Positions 20,223-29,348 of a stretch of DNA of 31,093 bases are shown in pieces. The translations under genes and the position numbers were made by a program. Position 1 is the stretch's first letter, and each line of letters begins with the position of its first letter. The stretch covers positions 1 to 31,093 of the forward strand of contig NW_004440347.1 in assembly GCF_000330505.1 (NCBI RefSeq). The letters are read 5' to 3'. Source of the stretch: Entamoeba invadens IP1 (Eukaryota; Evosea; Mastigamoebida; Endamoebidae). The notes under the pieces were generated by a model that saw only the letters and a list, made by a program, of their open reading frames with translations, made no database searches and was not told the origin of the DNA.

Positions 20223-20840
20223 TTACTCTATAAATGTAATTGTATTTTTACACTGAGTCGTGTCATTCGCAAGTCCGGCTACTAATTCCCCAATTTCAAA
20301 CGTAACAACCCTTCTGTCTTTTAACACGCTCATCAATTTCTGGTGTATGACTTTGCCCAACTCCAAAATTCCTTTTTTATCAGTCACAAATTTTCCATCA
20401 TAAAAAACGCTCCTAATCTTCTCGGACTGTATGGACTTCATTGAGTTTTTCGAAAGTTTTGAATTGAAAAAATACCCAAATTCAAGGCACGAATCAAACA
20501 CAAAGTTCCTAATAAAAGCACTCATGTTCTTATTAAATCGTCTTTTAATTGTTTGCAGTGGAATTCCTTTCACCATTTCTTCGTTTTTGATTGCCTCACA
20601 TCTTTTGATCGCGAAATTGAGGACGTCGACTCTTGAAGCTTGAGTCTCCAAGAAACTCAGAATTGGAATCGTTGAAGTGCGCGATGAATATTTCTTTGGG
20701 CGTTTAATAGTGATTTTCGCGTGTTTGTTCAAGATGTAGAGCAAAAAGCATTGTTGAAAAGTTGTTTGTTCCTTTTGCTGGTGTTCTTTAGCAGTGTTAA
20801 TTGATACTTTTTCGGTTTTAGGGAATAACTCAGAGCTCAT
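20223..20840 (-). CDS. Three-member unrecognised family, member 2 (205 aa)
   Basis: Paralogue of the products at 16236-16811 and 26932-27594; function not recognised. Block A (28-50): FQQCFLLYILNKHAKITIKR. Block B (59-127): includes FAIKRCEA, GIPLQTIKRRFNKN and FVFDSCLEFGYFF. Block C (140-169): KIRSVFYDGKFVTDKKGILE then LGKVI. It shares SKNSMKSIQSEKIR with SRKSKKSKQIERIR of member 3, so members 2 and 3 are closest in the C-terminal half. It is strongly basic, helical and without a membrane segment. The first Met (20840) is used. No TATAAAAAG-type box is visible upstream, unlike the other two; the region has TAATTTAAACGAC instead. A divergent 66-codon frame starts 43 bp away. Confidence 0.85.
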   Translation of the reverse strand: MSSELFPKTEKVSINTAKEHQQKEQTTFQQCFLLYILNKHAKITIKRPKKYSSRTSTIPILSFLETQASRVDVLNFAIKRCEAIKNEEMVKGIPLQTIKRRFNKNMSAFIRNFVFDSCLEFGYFFNSKLSKNSMKSIQSEKIRSVFYDGKFVTDKKGILELGKVIHQKLMSVLKDRRVVTFEIGELVAGLANDTTQCKNTITFIE

Positions 20841-20882
20841 CCGTTTTGTTCTTATTAAGATTAAAGTCGTTTAAATTACTAA

Positions 20883-21083
20883 ATGCCAATACAGAATATA
20901 GGTGAAGAGCTATTTATGTGCTTATTTGGACAAAAATGTCACAAAAGTTATCTTTCTTCGTTAACTGCGTTCTTTCAAAATAAATTCAATGGCTCAAATT
21001 ACACCAATCAAGTTCTTGAAAACAATTCAAGTATTGAAACCCGCTTTTGGGCAGGAATAAGACTCACAATTCAATCAACTTAA
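20883..21083 (+). CDS. Uncertain small ORF, 66 aa
   Basis: An ATG frame with moderate composition (MPIQNIGEELFMCLFGQK..., ending LTIQST), divergent from member 2 with only 43 bp between the starts. No family is recognised and no TATA-like box is clear. It may be a small gene, a relic linked to the open frame just downstream (21091-21279, +), or chance. Confidence 0.25.
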   Translation: MPIQNIGEELFMCLFGQKCHKSYLSSLTAFFQNKFNGSNYTNQVLENNSSIETRFWAGIRLTIQST

Positions 21084-21090
21084 TTAATGT

Positions 21091-21279
21091 ACTTTTCTAC
21101 GAATAGTTTTTTCATTGTGTTTTTTTGGATATTATGAGGAATGGGCAACTCTTGCGGTTATTGGTTTAATTCGTTTTATTACAGACGCTTTCCCGTTGCA
21201 TTGTACAAAGGTGTTAGAATTAATAATTGATATGCTAATACGCCGAATGGCTCTTTATATTTTTGTATTCAATTTCTAA
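21091..21279 (+). pseudogene. Open frame without start codon, possible relic
   Basis: 62 codons are open before TAA at 21277, with protein-like composition (FGYYEEWATLAVIGLIRFIT..., then LHCTKVLELIIDMLIRR). GC is higher than in flanking DNA. There is no ATG at the front and no clear splice acceptor. It could be a decayed exon. Family unknown. Confidence 0.2.
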
Positions 21280-21463
21280 ACTTAGAAAATGCTATAAAGT
21301 TGTTTTTAGTGGAAAACAGTTATATGTTAATTGTAAAGAAATGGACCTTCGTTAAATTGTAAATTGGTTGTTTCAAACAATTTTATTATTATTTTTTTTA
21401 GTGATAACGCCAATTATAGATGTCTAAAATACGAACTATTTCAATTTATAATAAATAATATAA

Positions 21464-21746
21464 TTATAATAAACAAATCAATTTTATAAAACCATGAAGA
21501 TCAATATCATAACCAAATGCAACAAGAAAATTTGAATTAGTGGCAACAACGAAATGTTGGTGGCCAACACAAAATAATATGAAGATATAGTTACGCAGTT
21601 TGTTTTTTTGAAAATCGTCGCACTTGAATCCAAGAAAAATGCGTAACAATTTAGTTATTTACTGGTAAATATACACAAATATTACAACCGACTGTAACCC
21701 AAATTATGTTTCATATAACGATTTTTACGCAGTTAACTCTGTTGAT
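21464..21746 (-). pseudogene. Decayed RCC1-like repeat gene fragment
   Basis: Two minus-strand pieces in different frames read like consecutive RCC1 beta-propeller blades. The first (21746-21651) gives INRVNCVKIVI, a TGA stop, then NIIWVTVGCNICVYLPVNN. The second (21649-21464) gives CVGHQHFVVATNSN then FLVAFGYDIDLHG. RCC1 blades follow 'V.CG..H...LT..G.V..FG.N..GQLG' with a period near 50 residues, and the two pieces are spaced that way. A premature stop and a one-base frame change between them indicate a pseudogene. The fragment is too short to say which RCC1 family protein it came from. Confidence 0.4.
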
Positions 21747-22690
21747 AAAAAAAATGGTCTAAAGCATAAAAATATTTTTGAAACCCACTAAATTAGAAAA
21801 CATAAATCTTTACATATTGTTATTTTCATACCTTTTAATCTTTTTATAATGAAGAAAATTAAATGTTAATTAACTTTTAAAGTACAAGTGTGAAAATTAA
21901 TGTTTCCAGTTCAATAATTGGGGGTGTTTTTCAAAAAATATTATTAAATCAATTTCATCATAAAGTTCAATCAATAAGTTCAATATGTCATTATTATGAA
22001 TTATAGGATAATATATTTAATGTGTGTATACGGTTTAAGTAATGTGAAATTTAAAGTTGATATTTGATTTCTTTTCGCCTGAAATAAGATTAAAACGTGT
22101 TATTTGTCATGATTTTTCGAAAAAAAGTTTAAAGTAGAGTACCCAAAAACTTTCAAATAAGCGCCAAGTTAAAAAATGTGATAATAATACCGTATTTATC
22201 GAAATTTTAACTGGAATATAAAAAACAAATTATTAATTCATGGTTTATCATACTTTGGACGCTTTGAATAAAGAGGCTGTTATTTATCTAATAAAAATTA
22301 ATAATAATTGATTAATATTTAATTAAATGCAAACAATAATAATATTATTTGTATTTTATAGGGGCGGTGTAAAACAGTATATATTTATTTTTGGCCTCAG
22401 TTTGTGTCGGATTCATAATTACCAAGCCTTTAACATCATTTTAATACCAAACTTGAAGATTATACAATTCTATTCATTTACATGTCCTCTACGAGATTAT
22501 TTAATACAATTAAGGTGAAAAAATTCAAGTGGCTCTCGTTCGTTAAAAAGTTAATACCCTTTACAAAAAGTTAAAATTATTAACATACGAATTTCAACAT
22601 CTATTTACTGGCCACAACTTGAGATAGTGTCAAGACATTAATTGTACCTTGATATTCGAGCAAACAATATATTATAACAACAATCTTATT

Positions 22691-22727
22691 ACCCCAATTC
22701 GATTTTTTAAAACAAAAAAATTGGGGT
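22691..22727. repeat. Hairpin with 9 bp perfect stem
   Basis: ACCCCAATT (22691-22699) pairs with AATTGGGGT (22719-22727), and T-rich and A-rich inner arms extend the stem. Unusual in GC content for this spacer. Function unknown. Confidence 0.6.
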
Positions 22728-23292
22728 TTTGAAGGAAAAAAATATTTATCATGTTTTTAATCAAAAGAATTGAAATAAATTTCTGTAAATCAACAATTTA
22801 TATTAAATTTGTTATAACAACAATGTCATTATTTGTTATTATTAATACAATCATCTCAGTTATTAAAAGGGTTAACATTTTGTATGTCAATATAGACCAA
22901 AAACCATGTACATAAGTTGCATATTTCATTTAAGCCCAAAAACATTTTATTTTTTTTATTAAAACCATTTAAATAACAATTAAGAGTTATTTATAATATC
23001 ATAATCTTCATTTTATGTTGTAAACCAAAGTTCATTAGAATTTAATTGAAATAACACGTTTATTTCTTAATGTGTTAAAACACATGTAGAACAAATTAAG
23101 TCTTAGGTATCCAATTGAATTATTTAAATTGTGTGTTTTTTAATTAAATAAGCGTAACTTGCGTACTCAGATATCAACAACACTCTCTTATAAGTTATAA
23201 CATATACAATAATAACAATAAAAAAATCTTTGTTACTCTTAAAGACGTTACAATTATACATTGTTATTTCTGTAAAAATTAACATCAAAAAT

Positions 23293-24831
23293 TCAATAAA
23301 TATACTGCACATCGACATCCTCATCAAAACACTTTTCACCAACACGATTTACACTTTTAGGAACAACAACTGTCTTCAGTGATATACATCCTTTGAAACA
23401 TTTATCTCCCAAAGTTTTGACACTCTCAGGTATATACACTCGACTCAACGAACTGCACCCACAAAAACTTTCCGACCCAATCAACTTGACGTGTAGTGGT
23501 ATTTCGACTCTTTTCAATTGACAACACCCCGAAAAACACAGTGGTTTTATTAACTCGACTTTAAATGGTATTTCAACCTTTTTGAGTGCACTACAGTTCC
23601 TGAAGCACTCTCTTCCTATTGCAACGATTCTTTGCGACATACGGACTTTTCCAAGATTTTTGCAGTTCTTAAAACACGAGTCTCCAATTAAAGTGACTTG
23701 CGTTGGGATACTAATTCGACTAAGAAGACTGCAGTCTGAGAAACAATTACTTGGGATCTCTAAAATACTTTCTGGCAACTCTATTTGCTTTAAAGACGCA
23801 CAAAACGAGAAGCAAAAATTTCCAAGTTGATACAAAGATGGTGGCAATACTATTGTTGTGAGCAACACGTTATTAGCAAAGCAGTGTGGTCCAATTTGTT
23901 CAACACAACTTGGGAGTGTTATCTGTGGTATACTTCTACAGTTATTAAAGCAACTTTCAGGCACCAATTTCAGTGTTTTAGGCAGTGCAATGTCGACTAA
24001 AGCAACACAGCCTTTAAAAACGGCATATTCAAGAAGTGTTATAGTGTCGGGTAGTATTATAGAAGTCAACGAACTACAAGACGAAAACGTTTCAGAGCAC
24101 AAAACGTCGATTGTAGTTGGCAGAGTGACTGCAAGTAAGTTGGAGCAACACGAGAAGCAACTTTCACCTATTGATGTGACACTATTTGGAAGGAAAAGTG
24201 ATGAGATTGAACCACACTTTTGAAAACAGCCTTTTTGGATGACTTTTAAAGTATCGAGAAACATAATTTGACTGAGTGAAGTGCAGTTTGAAAAACACAA
24301 ACACCCAAGTTGAGTGACTTTGTAAGGAATCGAAAATGTCTTGAATTTCTCATTTGCAAAAAGACCTTCTCCAAAGGTTCTTATGACATTTGGAATGGCA
24401 GAACCATACCCGTTTCTGTCTTCTAAAGTGTAACACACGTTTTTGTAGTCGACACTTCCGTGGTTGGTCTGGAGGGAAGAGGAGTATGAGACTAAATACC
24501 AAACTACTATTTTATAGAAAGTCTCTCTCTTTGGTAAACCCTTTTTTGAGTAATTTTTAAGACGATTTTTAGAACGTGTCTCATTCAAAGGAACTACAGA
24601 AGGTTCTAAAGTGTTCCCAAAAGTCTCATCTAATTCACTGTATACGTGTAAAGTTTCAACATGTGGAAATATGTGACGGTTGTGTCGAGTAAGCGGAATT
24701 GGATTGAAATGGAAATTGGAAGGAAAGTTCAAATATTTCTTGCTGACAGATTCAAGTGCTAAAAAATCTGTTTGTGAGTACAAATACTGTGAAACCACTG
24801 TGATGTGGAAGACGTCCAAATGAGTTACCAT
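23293..24831 (-). CDS. BspA-like leucine-rich repeat protein (LRR_5 type)
   Basis: 512 aa, one exon. The N-terminal ~165 residues match the conserved head of Entamoeba BspA-like proteins (LDVFHITVVSQYL, then FLALESVSKKYLNFPSNFHF, NPIPLT, FPHVETLHVYS). It is followed by about 15 repeats of ~23 residues from 165 to 508, pattern 'IP..V..IG..CF..C.SL..V.LP', with Cys at two fixed positions in most repeats. The LRR_5/BspA family is large in Entamoeba and at least some members are surface-exposed despite lacking a classical signal peptide. None is visible here, nor a membrane segment or CaaX box; the chain ends just after the last repeat (CFDEDVDVQYIY). Role inferred as adhesion or recognition. Upstream DNA is extremely AT-rich. 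Confidence 0.93.
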   Translation of the reverse strand: MVTHLDVFHITVVSQYLYSQTDFLALESVSKKYLNFPSNFHFNPIPLTRHNRHIFPHVETLHVYSELDETFGNTLEPSVVPLNETRSKNRLKNYSKKGLPKRETFYKIVVWYLVSYSSSLQTNHGSVDYKNVCYTLEDRNGYGSAIPNVIRTFGEGLFANEKFKTFSIPYKVTQLGCLCFSNCTSLSQIMFLDTLKVIQKGCFQKCGSISSLFLPNSVTSIGESCFSCCSNLLAVTLPTTIDVLCSETFSSCSSLTSIILPDTITLLEYAVFKGCVALVDIALPKTLKLVPESCFNNCRSIPQITLPSCVEQIGPHCFANNVLLTTIVLPPSLYQLGNFCFSFCASLKQIELPESILEIPSNCFSDCSLLSRISIPTQVTLIGDSCFKNCKNLGKVRMSQRIVAIGRECFRNCSALKKVEIPFKVELIKPLCFSGCCQLKRVEIPLHVKLIGSESFCGCSSLSRVYIPESVKTLGDKCFKGCISLKTVVVPKSVNRVGEKCFDEDVDVQYIY

Positions 24832-25396
24832 GGATTAAATAAATAGTTTAGTATTATTATACTCAAACTAATATTTTAATTAAATTTTACTATAATAATT
24901 AATTAATTAATTGTTATTAGTTTTGTATATATTATTATTATATATAATATGTAGTAGTTAATTAATTAATAAACGAAGTAACTTAGTATAGTTTTTATTG
25001 TAATAATAAAAATATTATATATTTTAATTAATATTAACTTTTTTAGTAAATAATAAGTTATAATTTAATAATAATTAATATGTAAATAGTAAATATATGA
25101 TAAAATTTATTATTTTAATTTCAACCATCAATTTGAAGAATAAACGAATTGTGTAATTTAAAATTAGAAAGTTATAATATTCCACATAATCTTTATATTT
25201 TGGTATGTTAAATTATCTTAATTTAGATAACGAGAAAGGAAAAAAGATTCAAAAAACAAATATAAAAATAACTTGTTTTGTATTTTTTAAAAAGCGAAAA
25301 ACACTTTTCAACATTGAAAGATCCAAATTTATTTTCAGTTTTGTCGACTCGTTTCTAAGTTTTGTTTTGGTCTGATGAAGTTCTCAAAATTAGAAC

Positions 25397-25528
25397 AAGA
25401 CTCATAAATTTTTCACAAAAGGGTAAAAAGAGGGTTTTTTATATAGTAACCACAGCCATTTTATTTTTGTGAGTCAAAGTTTTTTATTTTTTTGGTCTGT
25501 TTTTGTTGTTGAATTTTTTATGAGTCTT
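25397..25528. repeat. Inverted repeat pair, 132 bp apart end to end
   Basis: AAGACTCATAAA (25397-25408) is perfectly inverted at 25517-25528 (TTTATGAGTCTT). Similarity continues to about 18 bp with three mismatches. Flanks share only AC, so no convincing target duplication is visible. Confidence 0.45.
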
Positions 25529-25820
25529 ACTATTCAATGTTTTCAGTCTTTTTCCACTTGAAATTTTTGGTAACTAGCAAATTCAAATAGTTTCATAATA
25601 GTAAGTAACTGGTTGATGTTTTTATTTAATCGATGATGAATTATCTATAAAAACAAACTTTTTTCAAAAACAGTTGTTAAAAATCTATCAATCCCGATGT
25701 TATCCACCAAAAACAAGTTTGAAATACCCAAATTGATTTGCATTAAAAACGGTTTTCAATTATACTTTTGAAAAACACCAGCCAAATATGAATAATGTTA
25801 GCCATTGTTGTTTATTTATA

Positions 25821-26063
25821 TTAATTAGTGATAAAAATGTGTATATATTCGAAGTGAATAGAATGGAGGAAACCAATACTCCCAAATTGCGTCCTGAAAA
25901 CAAATAAAATACATTTGTGTTGCTTTTTCATTCCTCTTTGACAAAATAAAATGCTATTTCTGGCTTTGTTGTTATGAACTAAATTATAATCGCGTTTACA
26001 ATCATCCGGAAGTTTCTTCAAGAGATTTTTTGAATAAAAAACACAGTTATCAACAATTATTTA
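25821..26063 (-). pseudogene. Possible coding relic without clear start
   Basis: An open minus-strand frame, protein-like in its middle: NLLKKLPDDCKRDYNLVHNN, then FCQRGMKKQHKCILFVFRTQ and FGSIGFLHS. It might be a fragment of a TLDc-like protein, but the resemblance is faint and from memory. There is no ATG at its front (the internal ATGs are late), no splice consensus is evident, and the downstream half fades into AT noise. Confidence 0.2.
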
Positions 26064-26524
26064 AACCAAATAAATAACGAAAAAAACTGTTAACAAAAAT
26101 TGGGCTTTTACGGTTCGTTGGTTTCAAGTTCATTTGTTTATCCACAAAGCCCGTTATTCAGCTGAATATTAGTGGTTTAATGTTAAAATATGCTTTCATA
26201 AGTCTATTGCCGCAGTATTTGCGTTTCTTACAAAAACATTTTAAAAAGTTCGAATGGCCTTTTATTATTTTTTGAAATAGTTTAAATACAAATAATATGA
26301 AAAATGCAAACAACTTCTATTTTATTTTTAGTGTCTTCACGTGTCGATTATTACAAGGAATGCATCACTAAAACTGTTTTTTGGTGTTTAACGAGGCTGC
26401 AATTGCCATTTAGGCTTTTTATACAACTATTCAAAACCACATTCAACAACATCCACCAGATCTTCTAATGTTTTTTGGCAAAGAAGGAACCGTTTTTCGC
26501 TTCTTTTTGTCTCTTCATTTACTA

Positions 26525-26872
26525 TGATGATCCCAAAAGTGCAGCAAAAGGAGTTCTAATTTATTTATAAGTAACATTTTACTTTTCCACAATAGTTCGT
26601 CAAATCCGTAATGGAAATGTGCAACCCAATCGCGAATACATTCGTATATTTTTGCTTTAGGAAATCATTCGTTCTGTCATGGCTTTCTAACAGTGGCTGT
26701 GACAATTCCGTACAACCTGCCACAAGAAGGCGCTGTTTTCCACATCCCCCACTTCCACAATGAGGTGTTTTCACCAAAGGATATAAACGCCATTATCCCG
26801 CCAAAAAATGCTTTAAATGAGAAAATGAATAAGTTCAACCAAAAAAGAATTTCATTTTTTCATTTCGACTAA
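26525..26872. other. GC-rich island with coding-like frames on both strands
   Basis: Clearly GC-richer than the surrounding spacer. Plus strand: 87 codons open from 26612 to TAA at 26870 (…FALGNHSFCHGFLTVAVTIP…, then EVFSPKDINAIIPPKNALNE), without a start codon. Minus strand: an open frame over 26565-26777 (…VKTPHCGSGGCGKQRLLVAG…), opening with non-ATG codons. Neither has a clean start or GTTTGTT splice site, so no gene is called. It lies directly upstream of family member 3 and could be its upstream regulatory DNA, a pseudogene or an RNA gene. Confidence 0.35.
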
Positions 26873-26893
26873 AAATACAACACCACAAGTGCT

Positions 26894-26904
26894 CAATAAA
26901 AAGG
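26894..26904 (+). promoter_or_regulatory. TATA-like core element of family member 3
   Basis: CAATAAAAAGG, 38 bp before ATG 26932; differs by one base from the element before the 82 aa gene. A pyrimidine-rich stretch (TTATCTCTCTATTCCATCC) between box and ATG is a likely transcription start region. Confidence 0.5.
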
Positions 26905-26931
26905 CTTGTTATCTCTCTATTCCATCCATCA

Positions 26932-27594
26932 ATGTCTTTCATGTACAAGTACCCAAGCAGTTTCTGTGTCGAGGTCTACGGCCAGACCAAGCTGGAAAAG
27001 CGCAAACAAGACGAGATGAAGTACACACAAAAGAAGAGAGAAATGCGAGACCTTGAGTCATACCAACAAGCACTTCTGCTTGCTCTTCTCAACACGAATT
27101 TTGGCTTTTCAATCGAGCACCCCGGAAAGAAGTCGAAAGTGACGGCGACATCCCCACGACTCGTCTCGCTCTTTTCTGGCAACGAAGAAATTGAATTGGG
27201 AAAAGTGGCTAAAGAACAGTGCGAACTGGTGATGGAGGAAGAAATAAAAAAGGGTCTTGGACAAGCTACTGCTTTAAGACGGTTTGAGAAGAACAAAAGA
27301 GTGTTCACACAAAATTTACTCTTTGACATCTGCTCAGAGGTCGGGTTTTACCTCGAGAGTAAGCCGTCGAGAAAGTCGAAAAAGTCAAAACAAATTGAAC
27401 GAATAAGAAAGATCGGGATCAACGGGAAGACAGTCTTCACACAAGACGACATAGTTCTCATTGGAAAAAAACTGAACGAAATCCTCATACAAAAAATAGT
27501 GAAGGAGAAAAAGTGCGTTTTTGCTGCGGGGGAGTTCAACGTCTTCAACGCGTTCAAAAAGGAGAAGGCAGAAAGAAAAAACAATTCTTGTTAA
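26932..27594 (+). CDS. Three-member unrecognised family, member 3 (220 aa)
   Basis: Paralogue of the products at 16236-16811 and 20223-20840; function not recognised. Block A (44-67): YQQALLLALLNTNFGFSIEH. Block B (76-143): includes LGKVAKEQCE, GLGQATALRRFEKNKRVF and LLFDICSEVGFYLES. Block C (156-185): ERIRKIGINGKTVFTQDDIV, then GKKLNEIL. It is the longest member, with an extra N-terminal charged helix (~20-43, KLEKRKQDEMKYTQKKREMR) that looks like a short coiled coil. It is very Lys-rich, with no signal peptide or membrane segment, and ends in Cys (KNNSC). GC is much higher than in the flanks, and a good TATA-like box lies at -38. Two overlapping antisense frames are shadows. The stop is followed by an AT-rich tail. 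Confidence 0.87.
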   Translation: MSFMYKYPSSFCVEVYGQTKLEKRKQDEMKYTQKKREMRDLESYQQALLLALLNTNFGFSIEHPGKKSKVTATSPRLVSLFSGNEEIELGKVAKEQCELVMEEEIKKGLGQATALRRFEKNKRVFTQNLLFDICSEVGFYLESKPSRKSKKSKQIERIRKIGINGKTVFTQDDIVLIGKKLNEILIQKIVKEKKCVFAAGEFNVFNAFKKEKAERKNNSC

Positions 27595-28796
27595 ATAGCA
27601 CAAAGCCAATAAGTCATCTTACTATATTTGGCGAAGAACAATAGATCGTAAATTAGGTATTTTTAGATATTTATTTACTGGTTTATTATGGTTTGATTGG
27701 ACTAAATAATAATATCAAAAATAAAACGGTTACCAATTTATATTTTATTTGCTCAACACTTCGAAATATCTAAATTTCGTTATAATAAAAAAGTCCATGT
27801 GGATTGAAATTATAATTTCTAACATTTTCAAACTTTTTTAAATACCAAAATAATTGTTGGTATTAAATAAAAATTGTGTCGAATTTATTTTGATTCATAT
27901 CATAACATAATATTCCAATTATTAATAAATATAGTTTTTAAAGTCATTAACAAAATCAATACTATTTATTGTTTATTTTTAAAAACGTTTTTTTGTCAAT
28001 TTGTCATTTGGTTTGTTGTTTTTCGTAAATGAAAGCGTTGACCAATTTTAGCTGTAAAAAGAATGCGAAAATAGAAAATTGAATAACTCGTAAGAAAAAT
28101 CTGATTTTTATTTGGAATTGTTTGGTTATTTGTATTTTTGTATATTGTTAATAACAAATTTGTTGAATATTCTTCAATTTTACAAAAATTAAATGAAATT
28201 ATTTTGAAATCTTTTTTATTTCATACACTTTGTGGAAAAAACAAAACAAAAAAATTACACTTTTTATAACTATTTCAAACCAAAACATTTCAAAACAAAT
28301 TCTGGATATTTTGTCATAATTTTTGTTTTTCATATTAACAATATAATTAAACAATTCGAAAAAAAACAACCAATTTTTTTTTGTTTTTTAATTAAACATA
28401 AAAATGTAACCTTTTAATTTAAATTTGTTTTTTTTAAATAGCAAGAAAATTATTTATCATTCGAATAATGAAGTAGTTCATTATAGTTTTTAATGTAAGT
28501 GTTTTAAATCGATAAATTGATTGAGTTGTATTGTGGTTTTTAAGTTACAATTAACAGGAAGAATAAAAAAAACTGTTAACTTTCTTTTTAATAATTACAA
28601 ATGATAAAATTTAAATAAAAAGGACAATATAATTAGAATGTCAGAAAAAAACTAAACATTGAATGATTAGTTTTTAAGGTCAACAGCATTAAATATTGTT
28701 TTATATTAATTTAATACCATAAAATCTTGTAAAAGCTTATATATCTTCTGTGATGCTTATTTATCATTAGACAATGATTTAATTTAATATTTAATA

Positions 28797-29001
28797 CAGA
28801 TGTGGTACTAAGGTTTCGACCAGGACCATGGTTTCGACTAATATTTAATAATTTTTATACCATTAAAAAAAACTAAATATTAAAAGTTATATTTGGACGA
28901 TGTTTTAAAAATAAATTAAAAAATTGTTCATTACTATTCAAATAGTATTTAAATTATAAGTCGAAACCTTGGTACTGGTTGAAACTTTAGTCCCACATCT
29001 G
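28797..29001. mobile_element. Tc1/mariner-type miniature element (205 bp, non-coding)
   Basis: Terminal inverted repeats of about 43 bp (28797-28839 and 28959-29001) with five mismatches, beginning CAGATGTGG and ending CCACATCTG. TA lies immediately outside both ends (28795-28796, 29002-29003), the expected target duplication. The left arm contains GGTTTCGAC twice, and these could be transposase-binding subrepeats. The centre is plain AT-rich DNA with no open frame, so the element is non-autonomous and somewhat aged. Confidence 0.8.
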
Positions 29002-29339
29002 TAATACGAATCGTTTGAACAATTAATTAAATAAAATCAATTTTTTAAATGGTATTTTAATATTAAATTGAATCGTTATCCAAAATAAATAAAATTTTAA
29101 AAATTATTATTATAGGAAATGTTATCACAACTTTTTATTTTCTTCAAATTTGTATATTCTAAAAATGATTTTATTAAACATAAACTTTTTGGTTTTTTAA
29201 TTAAAAACAAATAATAACATTATAATTACTATAAAATACAAAAATTGGTTGATTAAAACAACACAACCAAGTTATATTATTATACATTTTAATATCATAT
29301 AAAGAGAGGTGAGTTAAATTAAATATAAATATTTAAACA

Positions 29340-29348
29340 TTTTTTTCT
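29340..29348 (+). repeat. 9 bp target-site duplication, left
   Basis: TTTTTTTCT immediately outside the left terminal repeat, identical to 29790-29798. Confidence 0.8.

Larger units (their letters stand above)
21084..23292. other. 2.2 kb spacer with relics
   Basis: Between the member 2 locus and the 3' end of the BspA-like gene. It contains the open frame at 21091-21279, the RCC1-like relic, a weak inverted pair at about 22136-22282, and a hairpin at 22691-22727. No intact gene is supported; a 63-codon frame at 22327-22518 (+) is AT-biased. Confidence 0.4.
24832..26931. other. 2.1 kb spacer with possible relics
   Basis: Separates the divergent BspA-like gene and family member 3. It holds an inverted repeat pair (25397-25528), a relic-like frame (25821-26063, -), short open stretches at 26340-26560 and the GC-rich island at about 26525-26872. 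The first ~300 bp are almost pure A/T with TTAATTAATTAA tracts. Confidence 0.4.

Noticed and set aside
22327..22518. 63-codon plus-strand frame
   Set aside because: Mostly I/L/F/Y, no recognisable motif, no upstream element.
23582..24223. Plus-strand frames with regular Leu/Gln/Ser repeats
   Set aside because: Antisense of the BspA-like repeat array.
25371..25420. TGATGA resembling a C box of a C/D snoRNA
   Set aside because: No D box (CTGA) at proper spacing and no terminal stem seen.
28232..28417. 61-codon plus-strand frame
   Set aside because: Starts at a non-ATG codon and consists of K/F/N/I; AT noise.
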